Origin: Lates calcarifer
Taxonomy: Eukaryota; Chordata; Actinopteri; Centropomidae
Length of the DNA: 64,000 nucleotides
Direction: 5' to 3'
Assembly: GCF_001640805.2 (NCBI RefSeq)
Contig: NC_066850.1
Span: 15,210,046 to 15,274,045 of the forward strand
The position numbers and the translations under genes are program-made. The notes beneath the pieces were generated by a model, which saw only the letters and a program-made list of their open reading frames with translations, did not search any database and was not told where the DNA came from. The first letter of the stretch is position 1. Each line of letters starts with the position of its first letter. Shown piece after piece: positions 1 to 24,700 of this stretch.

Positions 1-512
1 AGCCAAAATGACTAATTTCCTCCTCTGGGTCCTTATTTTACCTGGTGTGAACATGTTAAGAGGATAAGCTGTTATCAACTTCTCTTTTTGATATCTGTGG
101 TGTAGTTTGTGCAAACAAACTGCAGCTGAACAGTAAGGAGACCTCTTTAAATATTAGTGCTTTCTTTGTGTGTGTGTGTTGGCATCGAGGTGGGTGTTCA
201 GATCCTGTGGTCACAAACAGCTCACGCGACCGCACAGCTGACACAACCCGACACTTTAAGCTTCTGTACTTCCAACGTCTTTACTTAATAAAACGACCCC
301 TGAACTGAAGGTGCTAATCAGGCCTTGCCTGCCTCTCTAACTGATTTTATTAACTCATATTTCTCCACATGGTTTATGTGGGTTTTCCATGTTCTGCATT
401 TTTACTCTCTCTGAACCAAATATTCCTTATCACATAGTAACATTTTCAAATTTCATGTGAATTATTTTCCATGTCACCTCTATTTGTCAAAGTATTCAAA
501 ACCGGAACTCAC
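1..512 (-). other. slc38a4 intron 13 (part)
   Basis: AT-rich DNA that should be the intron leading to the final slc38a4 exon or exons. No coding homology or recognised repeat was seen here. Confidence 0.7.
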
Positions 513-13202
<12,690 letters not shown>

Positions 13203-16200
13203 ACGATCCACGACTCCTGGCATAGTGGCACGCAGCAAGACGAAAGGCGGAGAAATTCAGTTTTCAGGATTTCAGGGTTAGACGTTCGCAAGGCAGTGAT
13301 GTGTTCCCTTTTTTCTCAGCCTCTGCTAGACTCGGTTACCTATGAGAAAATAACTAAAAACAGAGGAAACATTGTCAGAGGAAAGTGCCAGTGACTAAGA
13401 AGATTCAGAATTCAGATTATCAGCAAAAGTTGCTTTTGGAGTTGGTCTTAAAAATTCACTAACACACAAGTTCACTGCAGGAATGCCAATTTGCAACTGA
13501 TTACAAGCCTTCAGATGCCTTTATTGTCTGTCCTCATTGACAGAACTTTTGGCCTTGATGAAGAACAACTTTGGAGTGGGGTGGGCTCCTCTACCCAGAA
13601 AACCAGCCCATCTAATTTCTGGAACTGAGAGACTATTATGTTACCTTGAAGAGGAACGCTGCAATATGATGCAACTATGGCACCTCATACAGCTTCACCA
13701 ACACGAGCAGGGCTAAAGTCCTGTTTGCTTTATTACTGTTTCCATTTTAGACCAGCCTGACAACATATTTTATTTATAATGACTATTAGTAAAATGCAAC
13801 ATATAACAAAACATAAAATTATGTGTCACTTGGGTCTTCTATCTTTAGGAGGATATTACAAGCCAGGGTTGATGTAAATAGAGATTGCTGACTGGAGTTA
13901 AGTCAACAAACCCTGAAAGCAGGTCAAGGATGCAGTGGGTTCATGAGCCCTCCTGGCCGCCACCATCAACAGGCCATTTTGTTCATGTATGAGACAGTTA
14001 ACTTGGTCTCACCACAACCATTTAAGAAAGAAGCCAACAGTGCTGCACAGGGATCTGCATTCATCATTAAATTATGTAAGTGGGAGATAAAAGACAGTGA
14101 ATGACGCCCAGATGATTATGAATTATTACAGGGCTGTTTGTCACTCACACAGAGGTCATAGATTGGGCTGGAATGAAGAATCCAAAGTGTTACTCACTGA
14201 CAAACAAACAACCATGGCAACAAGTACACAACCACAAAAACAAGGGTGTTACTCATGATGTGAAGCACACTAGAAACAAGCTGCTTGGAAACTGTCTTTT
14301 GTTTCAAAGTATTAATTGCAGTACTTGTGTGGTGTCAATCTTGTGCCAAAGACTTGGATAATTAGACTGATGCCATTTTCACTTCTGTCCATTCTGTACA
14401 ATGCTGGGGCGAGTGACAGTTAGCTTAGCTCAGCCAGCATAGCCAGCTGCTGGTTGTAGCCTTATATTCATCATACACACATATTTTTTGCAGGCAGCCA
14501 TTTTCTGTTATTAAGGGTTACATGTGTGTACTTGCCGTTCTACATATTAACATGACACTGCACTAAGATTTGAAATGTAAAAGTTAGCATGTTAACGTGC
14601 ATTAGGGGATGCCAACATTCAGAATGTTCGAGCCAATAGCTTTTTATTTTTATAAGTTATCTATTTTGACCCTAATACAGCTAATACGTTAGCAAACTGT
14701 TGCCTGTATATAAATATATATTTATATATCTTATATCTGTTTTCATCATATGAAGGAAATATATGACTTTTTAAGGAGCTAAAAGCTTCACTATGTCCTC
14801 ACACTGGTTGCTTACTTTGTGCATGGCATTTGGTGCTGAGAAGGTAATGTACTGCAAGATTTTTTTTTTGTTGGGAATGACGGCGTGAGAGTGGAGAGAG
14901 TGAACCGCGACAATGAGCTGAAAGACTACAAGGGTAACAGTATAGGTATGTTTACCTGTTACATTATTAATATTTAACATGTGAGCAGCATGCTAATGTC
15001 ATAGCTGGTCAAGGTGGAACAAGTCTTTTAACAGTGCATTATTTTTGTAGATTTATCATTGGTTTTGTACAAAAAATCTTGTTCTGCAGTAACTAGTAAC
15101 TACTACAGTCAAAAAAAGGGACATTTTCTTCTGAACTGTTGAGAGGTAAAAGTATAATGTAGCATAGAGTGGAGATAAATAAAAGACAATAACCTGTATT
15201 TAAGTAAATGCACTTGAAATTATTACTTTCAAAATCAGCTGGTACACAATACCCTTAGTTGCTTGTTAAGCAACAGTCTCTAATGAAGGAAGTGGTTGGG
15301 CAGCAGGATCTTTGCATCACAATGTATGAGGAGTGTTTACAGTCCACATGTCACTATGCATCAACTGAAAGCCTTTCATATTGCATAGAGGACAAACAAA
15401 CCAGAAATAACGTCAGAGGTGTTAAAACTTTCCACCATGACCTCAGCTGGTGGATACAGTCTGACCCACAAGACTAGACTGTCTTTGAAATAATGTCTTT
15501 TATCATTGATAGCCTACTGTTCTCTCTGTAATCTTGCTCTTCGAGAGCAGGCTGCTTTAAAACCTCATACCAAGGGTAATACAGCTGCGATTAATCCTAA
15601 TCTCTCAGTGTCACACTCTGTGGTGTGGCAAAAGAGAAAGGTTTTTCACTTCTCATTGCCAAGAGGATTAACCTGTCTGACTAGGTTAACTTTATATTTC
15701 AGAATGTAATGCAGGCATTGTTACAACCATAACATTACAGAAGCGCCCATTTGGCAGCGTGCCACAGAGCACACAGGGACAGCAATTTGCATACTGGATA
15801 AAAGCCAAATACAAAAATACTGAATGCTAACAGCTAGAAACAACAGTAACAAATGACACTGCAGAGATGAGAAAGAAGATGCTTAACTGTATGCAGACCA
15901 CTGTCAGAAGTGGTCAGGGATGCATACCTGAGCATTCAGACCCCATTGTGTCCTCAGGGTGTCCTGGGTTGCCTTCACACTTGTGTACACAGCTGTTCAT
16001 TTTAATGCTAAGTGTGAGCAGGGCCACAAGTTAGCAAGCACAGAGCTAAACTTCCATTGCCTTTCGATGATCAAACAAATTTGTCAAACTGTTTCTTCAT
16101 TTGTCTCTCAGTAAAACTTTTTTTTAGATGATACATTAAAAGAAATTTAAAAAAAAAAAAAAAAAAAACATTTATCAAGAGCACAAATGTCCTGTCACTG

Positions 16201-16937
16201 ATTTTAAAGCTGAAGCTAGCATGCAAATTCACACATTGGGAGATCACGAAAAGGAAATAAAATCAGTATCGCACTTCCTGCAGCCAGTTTCACCAAATGA
16301 TCTGAACCTTAAAATACAGCAAGCGCAAACTCCTGTAGTTTGTTCTCAAGTCAACAAGTTTAATTTACATATATTCAGTCTGAATGTGGGAAATCTCGAG
16401 AGCCTTGCGTGCACATTTTTACCTTGATTTCATTTACACAATGTCCTGTGTGGTAGCATCAAACATTCATTGCAAATTAAGTGCAGTGAAACAGAAAAGC
16501 TAAAAAGACCGAAAGAAGACACAGACTTGCTTTCAGTCTCAAAATTTTTGCATATAGTTTAAAAATAAAAGAACATTGTGAAACATGCTTAAAGAAAAAA
16601 TACAAGGTCCTGTACCCAACAGATCATTTAAAAACCTCAAGTCTCCACTCTGAAAACACTCCAGCTACTTCATCCTCCACCCAAACAAACTCTTGCATCA
16701 GCCACCAGCTCTTGCCTTGCAAATATGAGGCATACTGAAGAATTCGAGCAAAGAGTGAAGTCAAGAAAAGACATTTGCTTCAAATTGTTACATTTTGCAG
16801 AAGAAACTCCTTGACAACTATTATTATTATAAGATAATAATTCTAATAATAATAATTGCTATTTTTGTCAATCTTTACCTTCGTGCAAAATATAAACCAA
16901 AACTTTCAGACAAGGCAATTCAAGCATACTCACTTAC
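13203..16937 (-). other. slc38a4 5' intron (inferred)
   Basis: AT-rich DNA between the start-codon exon and the nearest candidate noncoding first exon at 16938. Contains a poly(A) run at 16149-16168. A stretch near 14580 carries GTTAGCATGTTAACG, a motif common in fish repeats. No coding region supported. Confidence 0.55.
16149..16168. repeat. poly(A) run
   Basis: Twenty consecutive A residues. It could be the tail of an old retro-insertion, but no element body was recognised beside it. Confidence 0.9.
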
Positions 16938-17050
16938 TGAAAAGTTCTTTGAAGAGGTTCTAAGATTGTTCCTTTGTTTTTCTTTTTAGAGAAATGTATT
17001 TTAGGAAGTAAGAGAGATGACAGACGAGTGAATGGGCGAGGAGCTGCAGC
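16938..17050 (-). other. Candidate noncoding first exon of slc38a4 (proximal)
   Basis: On the minus strand the donor CA|GTAAGTGAGT at 16937/16938 is near-perfect. It is preceded by about 110 bp, including a GAGCTGCAGCTC palindrome. A TATA-like box lies 30 bp further upstream. The exon carries no long reading frame, so it would be 5' UTR spliced to the start-codon exon at about 13216. The right boundary (transcription start) is estimated from the TATA spacing, not observed. It could equally be an unrelated transcript. Confidence 0.45.
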
Positions 17051-17076
17051 TCTTTTGTATCTCAGGTGAAAACGCA

Positions 17077-17116
17077 GGCTTTTAAAAGGGAGGAAGGAGG
17101 GCCTCTGTCAACCAAT
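17077..17116 (-). promoter_or_regulatory. Candidate TATA/CCAAT promoter for slc38a4
   Basis: CTTTTAAAAG (17079-17088) sits about 30 bp upstream of the inferred start for minus-strand transcription. A CCAAT box (plus strand 17112-17116, inverted for the gene) lies just beyond. Motif choice and spacing are suggestive only. Confidence 0.4.
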
Positions 17117-17345
17117 GAGGACAGACACAGTTCACTGAGGCCCCTCCTTCGGACATGGTGTAACCCCCCCCAATACACACAGTGCATACCAGCACACACA
17201 TCATACACACTCTCTCTCACACACGTCTGCCTCAAGAAAAATGTGCAAAAAGGCCAAAGCAGGGACACTAACCAGGGCACTCATAAGAAAAAATAATGTT
17301 TGATTAGCAGCTTCATCACAAAAAGAATAAAAAAGAAAGAAAAAC

Positions 17346-17346
<1 letters not shown>

Positions 17347-17387
<41 letters not shown>
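17347..17387. repeat. (GATA)n microsatellite
   Basis: About ten GATA units. Confidence 0.96.
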
Positions 17388-18767
17388 GTAACATAGTCAG
17401 AACGTTCATCACCATCAGACTGGAGATACCAGAGTGCACCAACGCTGTTAAATACCCACGGTCGCTTCAAGACATGATCATGTGACATGCCACATGACTG
17501 TGGCCATCCAGTTTTACAGTGGTCCAAAAGTATGCACACCTAACACATGTGGACTCATGAGAGGCCAGGTCAGAGAGCTGCTGGCAGACCATGGGCAGAC
17601 TGACAAACTGATCACACATCTCCCACGCTTAAAGCAACTGATTATACGGTCACTGTACCACCTTTTCTGTAAACACAAAGACACACATACAAGCATTTGC
17701 ATATGCAGCTGCACACACACATGCATAGACGGCCAGCTGCACTATGGGCAATTGTCAGTGGTTTTGGGGTAGGCTGTGCCACCGACCGACCAATCAGAGG
17801 ATTGGAGGACATCCTTGTCAGGATGTCACTGTGCCCAAGGTCGTGTTTGTGTCAGGGATGAGGTTCTTTATCTCTGTCCACTCTGTAATGCTGTCCAAGA
17901 GAGAGCACACACTAATGCCACATGAGGAACAAACTGTAGCACTATCTATTTCCTCAAATCAGCCATTCAAACATTTTGTAAGGTGAGCAGCTAAAAACTA
18001 TGAACTCAATTGATTAGAATAATAATTTCAGTTCATCTGCACCATCTTGATAGGGTTTCAACAACACTTCAATTGGGGTTAATTCATGAAAACCCAAATA
18101 TTCAAATTTTGAAAAACTCTGAATGTGTAAGATAATGCTGAACACTAAAACCTGCTGTCACACTGACACAAATGGAGAAGAGTAATGATGCTAGAGAACT
18201 CAGTAATGCTCATTACACAGCAATATTTACCTTGGGTTTGCTAATGTTAGCTAACATTAGCCACCGTTAGCAAGTATGGCTGTAGCAGCAAAGTCCAGAG
18301 TGAACTGAACTGAGCATGGGTGTCTTTTCTTGCTTATGAATTCAACTTTTCATTTGCAAGAGGAAGAATGTGATATTTCATCTTTTTAAAAGTTAGAAAG
18401 TCTCATTTTAAGTCCAGGAAAAGTCCACATTAAAAGCTATATCACAACAACAGCTCCAAATTTGCTAACGAGCATGCTAACACAAGTGCTGGTAGAACAT
18501 GTTTCAACCAAAATAAACACGGAGTCTGTCAGAGTTGCTGGTTTTCAACTTAGAGCCCATCCCACCCAAAATGAGAAAAAGTTCTTTGGATTTTGTCATA
18601 CAGGCATCTGTCTGTTAGGACAAAAAGAGAAGCCACAGAATACTAAAAAAAAAAAAAATCATAGCAGAGAACAACACAGCTAAGTGAACAGCAGTGAAAG
18701 TCAAACAGTGAAGTCTTCACCACCATCCATTCCGCAGCTGCAGGGACATTCCTTAAAAGGCACCTTG

Positions 18768-18769
<2 letters not shown>

Positions 18770-18806
<37 letters not shown>
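18770..18806. repeat. (GT)n microsatellite
   Basis: Pure GT repeat of about 37 bp. Confidence 0.96.
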
Positions 18807-18810
<4 letters not shown>

Positions 18811-19127
18811 TGGGGGCTTCACACACACTGAGCCAATCACCTATGACCAGAAAGCTGTCCCTGGACCAATCCTGCAACATACCAAACAGGGATGGGGTTA
18901 GCTTCGGGGGTTGGGGGTCATTAACTTCAGAGCGGAGCAGCAGTCAGCTATAGAAGTAACTGAGCTCAACAAAATCTCTCACACACACGAAACACGTCTA
19001 ACTGATATCTCCTGAAGCCTTTTCAAGGGGAAATATCACGACTTGTAGGTATAATAATTTGTAACAACAGCAGAGATAATGATACAATGTAGAAACAGCT
19101 GTGTCTATAATGTGTAGGGTAAAAGCT

Positions 19128-19440
19128 TAAAGGAACACTCCACCAATTGAGCGAAGTACTAATCAGACTGTGTGGTATAATATCTTGTGTCACTGTGTGA
19201 GCAGGTTTCAAAAGTGTGACAAAATAACCTTAATGATGTCATCAGAGTCATCCTGTGTTTTTAAGCAAACCAGGCTGTGACACAAAGTGAGGATGTAGAA
19301 TTTGAAAGGTGGAAATTTACCTGGCATGAATGGTCAAAAGAAAGATGTGACTGAACTGCATTAGGGAATTATGGGATGTAGATCACACGCGCTTGAAGCT
19401 TCATCCATATTAGGGACTACAAATCAGGATATTCTAAATT
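19128..19440. mobile_element. Interspersed repeat candidate (TTAAAGGAACA-type)
   Basis: Begins TTAAAGGAACACTCCACC, the usual edge of short fish MITE-like repeats. It ends in a block (GCATTAGGGAATTATGGG ... AGGGACTACAAATCAGGATA) that recurs in diverged form at about 52550-52610. No coding content. Borders are approximate and the class is not certain. Confidence 0.5.
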
Positions 19441-21552
19441 TATGTTACATATTCATAATAAAATTACTTGTGACTGATGTGAGAATGTTGTCCATCGTCT
19501 GTCTTTTACAAGAAGTGTAATTTGGAATAAATACTGATTTTGACTGTGCTTTATATGCAACTGTGTCTGAGGTATCATCCAGGTAAATATGTTTACGGGT
19601 AATGAGGGTTTCCCTGGGGATATTTACAGATAGATCTGTCTGGAACAGGCTGGTCCAAACCTGGACAGGTCTGTGAGGTCTGCTGCTCTTTCAGTTTTCT
19701 TCTGACTCTTTCCAGTAAATGTTGATCACGTTCGCCCCTGCTGTCTGCTCTCTCTGTCATGTGCACAAACCCTCCCTTCTAGTATTTTGGTAAAACTTTG
19801 TCATCTTACTGACAGTGTCCACCTACTGTGAGAGCTTGCCAAAAACATTTAGACTGTTTTGTGAAGTTCCCTTGATGCTTAATACAATTTTCCAAAGCCT
19901 GTTTTTATGTGGTCAAAAAGTGTCTGCTTCCTTAGGTGTGTTTTGACACACAGGTTGGTAAAGTGATTGCTCAAACAAGAGAGATGAGGTAACACTATTT
20001 GCTTATTTCATTCTAAATTCAGTGCACAGCTGCTGATCTTTGAAGTAGCTGGTTCACCAGAGTTTGATCTGTGTGTGCATTTAAGCTCTCATAAAAATCA
20101 CTGTAGATGATTGTTCTCCTCTTTAGCTAAATAACATTTAACCAGGTTTCCTGACGTGAATGTATGAATCACTTCAGTAGCAGGAGAACAACACAGTGCT
20201 GACATCAGCTGGTAAACAAGAGGCCATGAGGGATGTTTCCATCATGGATCAAGGGGTTAACGACCTCACTTATTGACCAAAACATCTCTAATATGACACT
20301 GTGGACTAGAACTTGTACCTCTGATGGCACACACACACATTTCCATCCAGCTCCATGTCAACCTGTAACATTGTTGTGCAGGCGACAGCCTAAACAGCTC
20401 TGTTAGTGATCATTGTGAGCTAGAGTCTGAGAGCCTCTAAATTAAGCCTATACCTCTCAATGCCATGTGTCTGGCTGCAAATACCACAGACAGTGTGCTG
20501 GTGAATCATTGGCCAGATGACGTCCAATATCTGACAAAATGTCAAATTAAATTCTCCCATAGATGAACTAAAAGGGCTACAATGTAGTGAAAGGTGAAAA
20601 TGTATTTCTTTAGATAATATTAAAAACAAATGTGATGAACTCTTTGAAATGCTTTGGCCTCTTAAAGAATTCCAGAGGTCCAGGGTAGCAGATATTTCTG
20701 TCCCCTGCGTGTAAAATCTATCAGCTCTATGTATTTGTTTGCAAGGAGGCGACTGCTATATGATGTAACATATAACATGTGACACTTAGTCATTATTATT
20801 AGTGATGTGCCTGGGGCTTGTTTTTCCTCTATTAAAGACAATGACAGTTACATAGAGCTCATTTCACACCACATGTCTGATAGATGACTTTTTAAAGCAC
20901 ATTCAGTACATTTGTAAACTTTATTAATACTAGGAAAGACACTGTATAAAAAAACTGAGAAAAAAAACTTATTTGCAACTGATTTGGAAGTTAGTGGAAA
21001 GTTATTTTAGCTTGTTTATGTGACACCAAAATTGCAACCACAGTCCTCCACTGGAAGTCACAAGGCAGCTCTAATGAAGCAGTTTTTTTGGTTGTTAACA
21101 GGGAACTGGAAGTTGGACACCCTTCTTCTCTGACCACTGACCTCAATTATTAAAGTTCTGAACGACTATTATTCAAACTTGACCACAAATAACTTCCGGA
21201 ATTTCCCAGAACCGGATTAGTATCATCTTCAAACTAAACCAAAATCAGTAACCGCAGGCTGCTTCCAGTTTTCTCTGTTTTTATCTTTGAGGGGAACATT
21301 AAGGCAAATTTCTACTTTCCACACTTATGTGGCTGAATTATGTAAGTGTCTTCATCTGCCCATGTCCACAAGGGTCCACATAGTCTGCACAAACATTACA
21401 CACTAACATATGCATGAACATGTCAGAGTATACTATGCCCCGTGTTGTATAAATAGAATCTTGTGTGGTTCATTTTGGATTGTATCTCTTAGATTTAGAT
21501 GTTCAGACTGATGCAACTCCCGCATCTCTCCATTAAAAATTAAGCTAAAGCA

Positions 21553-21785
21553 AACAGCCACTTAGCTTAGCTTAACATAGAGACTATAAATCAGGGGAAA
21601 AGTTAACTAGGCTGTGTCCAAAAGAAACTAAATGAAGGGCAGTCTTACCATTGCTCTGAAGGTTCTGTTCATAAATGAGATGCTGAGATGCTGGTGAATT
21701 TCTTTTTTTTCCTGACTTTTAGACATAGCTATGCTGCTTCCAGTCTTTGTGCTAAGCTAAGCTAAGATAACCTATTCCTTTAAGT
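21553..21785. mobile_element. MITE-family remnant with inverted internal arms
   Basis: The segment CCACTTAGCTTAGCTTAACA (about 21557) and the segment GTGCTAAGCTAAGCTAAGAT (about 21756) are inverted copies of each other. They end in CCTATTCCTTTAA, the terminal motif of the long-TIR MITE family seen at 36.7 and 44.2 kb. Two partial copies in opposite orientation, or one foldback copy, would explain it. Confidence 0.6.
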
Positions 21786-24700
21786 GATAAAGCACAATGG
21801 TGCCTTAGCCCAAATCGCTGCCGTTCCATTGTCATCTCTGTAATGTGCAGTAGGTGGTAATAAAAACTGTGGATAAGTTTGTTCAGGCTGATGTAAGAGG
21901 TTCAATGCAAACAAACACAGCTACTATGTCATGTTAACCATGTCATGTAGGACAGATTTACAGCTGCTGGTTAAAGTCAGTGCGGTCTGCTGGTCACAGG
22001 ATGATGAGCTACAATAATACAACCACATCATACAGAGTTGATCAAGTCTGTCAGGGCTTCCTCTTGGGAGAAAGTTATTATTCTGTATGTGGCACGTTGA
22101 AACAACTCTCCCTTCCACAGTTTTTCCTCCCTGTCACACTGTAGTCATACATTTTACATGTTGGAAGCATATGGACTATCAGACCAAACTGTGGTTCACT
22201 TTTAACACCTGGTTCCAAGAAATCAGGAGGTCATTTTGTCCTTCAGTTGAGGATGAACAACAAAAACACATCTTGAGGATTTTCAATGAAAAACATTTTT
22301 GTTCTATACAGCATTTAAACATCAGTAAAAGAAAAAAATATGAAAAGAAATAGAAAAGAAATATGAATGCCTGAGCACTTTCTGATTCACCAGCTGAACA
22401 CTTGACTCCTAAACCCGCACATGTGGTGTGTGAGTGTGTGTGTGTGTGTCAGGACAGGGTCATGATTTATTACCTGGCAAGTAAGTACTGTAGGCCGGTT
22501 TCAAACCAACACCTGACAGTATGCTCATTTCAAAAACTTTTATTCAATCATTTTATGTCATATATTGTATTCATAGTTTGCCAGTTTGAATGAATGGATG
22601 AAAGAGCTTTGTAAAAGACACAACTGTCTCATGGACTAGATGATAATGTCTAATACAAAGTGTTTATCTATGAGACAAATTCAAGGAGCTCAGCGGTTTA
22701 GCACATGCCTTTTGGCTGAGCCTGGACAGCTAAAATTTATGGACGTACGAAACATGAGCAGAAGTAATAAGAAAGCAGTGCTCCCTCAAGAAACCGCTGT
22801 GCCAGACTAGCAAAAGTTGCTCTTTCTCTCACAGCATTTCTGTCATCTGACAACATCTTCAGAGTAAGCTAGAACAGACACAGAATTTCCAGAGAAAGTG
22901 TAGTCACGCTACATTCAGACAAGAAACACACAGAAGAAAACTCTGACTTCAGTGCCGTCATGTGACACTAAAGGCCAGATGACCTTTAGTCAACATCATA
23001 TTGGCCTTTTGTACATAATCGTGGTGTGTCCTTGTTTGTGAACCATCTTTGCGGACGCTCACTCTGTTCATCTTATCAGTCAGTATTGATCTGCCAGCTC
23101 ATTTGTGCAAATGATGACGGCAGCATCTTGCTTTTCCAAAATATACTCAAGCTCAAAGGGTTGACCTTGACTTTAACAGGAGGAGGGTTGAACTAAAAGT
23201 CTGGTCACCGTAAGAGGATTTTTTTCATGTTATTTGATTTTCTTGATTACTTTTCAGTTTCTGTTGCGACTAAACTGTAGCTAGATTAAGAAAGTTCAGT
23301 CTGTGCTGTTTTCCCACCATGTGTCCATTAAAAACACCCACTAAGTGTAATTTGAGAACATACAGCCTGTGCCTTTGTCAAAATATCTGCTCTTGTTAAG
23401 TCACCTGTACAAAGATGTCATTGGCGCCACACATTTGCGACAGACTGGTCATTAAGCGAAACACATTTACAGAGTAATTTGCTAATTTTCTTGTTGCTCT
23501 GGTCCCCACCGTACTGATCTCTAGCCAACTTAAACAGACCCGTGACAAACAATCTGTACAGAGATTTGTATATTTTCAAGTTCATTAGTGAGGTACAAAT
23601 AGGTGAATACACAGAACTAATCTGACTGCTCATTTAAAGACATCAGATGACATCAGAATACCTGTCCCCACCCGTCTGTGACATGAATTTGAATTAAGTG
23701 CTTTTTTTTTTTCCTATGATGCATTACTAACATTTTGTAGGTCAGAAAATTCAAACCATGCCTCAGCAATTCAGCTGTCCTTTCTACAATCTCTAGCAAG
23801 TGAAATGAAGTACAGTGGAAGAGAGATGTCTTTTAACATTATGTAAGCATGAATTCATAATTTTGGTCAATTTAATTATGCAAAATAGGTCATACAAGGC
23901 AATTTTTCATCCTCTTCTGTGTTGTCATTTGCAGGACTCTTCACTGTGTATTAAACTCATTTTCTGTTGCTTTAGTGACCATGAACCTGCTGTACTCTGA
24001 TTATACAGGGGCCCACTGAGGGACATTTGGGCACTGGTTGGTTTTGACATGCTGCCAGGCTGGAGGAGTGACAACTGTAGACTGTAATGACACCACCTCC
24101 CCCTCCTTGATCTCCTGCTGGGGTTGGATATCATTTAGATTTCATTGGTACTATCAGAACTGACTGGTTCAGAAACTTGGCACAGAGGAAAGAAGCTAAA
24201 TGTATTGAACGCAGAGAAGGTCTATATTTTCATCTAATTCTGTCATATCTCTGACATGGTTTTTTTTTTTTTTTTTTTAGTGAAAAGTAAACATATTCAG
24301 GTTTTGTCATGTAAAAAGTTCAATGTTTACTGTAGTTAAGTTTTGCTGTAATCTCTAGCATTAGCAAACAATAGATTCTGGGGCAGGGTCTATGATTGGG
24401 ATTCGTTAAGCGATTAATGAAACTCAAGGTTCGTTACAGCTGCACTTTCAGGAGAAAATTAAGTTTTTAATCCTGTCAACATGTCAAGAGTGAGAGTTTG
24501 GATTAGTGATACTACTATTATTATGTCAACCACTTGTTACAAGCTAACAAGCTAACAAATAAAGAAATAAAGACCCTGACTACACTTAACTATTCTGACA
24601 CATACACGCAGATTATATACTTAATCTGGGTCTGACGGAGGCTGAAACATGTATGCCTGAATCTCTCCAGTGTTTCCTCTAATGTTAGCCATCTTGGTAC

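Larger units (their letters stand above)
17388..21520. other. Noncoding stretch upstream of the proximal slc38a4 first exon
   Basis: No gene supported. Holds a poly(A) run (18645-18658), a (TG)n tract, and an interspersed-repeat candidate at 19128-19440 described separately. Confidence 0.6.

Noticed and set aside
17347..17387. GATA tract as a CRISPR-like or regulatory array
   Set aside because: A pure tetranucleotide microsatellite with no spacers. No CRISPR array exists in the window.
17511..17545. TTTTACAGTGGTCCAAAAGT resembling a Tc1 terminal repeat
   Set aside because: No inverted partner within several kilobases and no transposase nearby; too short to call.
14580..18290. Repeated GTTAGCATG/TTAGCTAACATTAGCC words
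   Set aside because: Common short fish-repeat words; copies are too fragmentary to define an element here.
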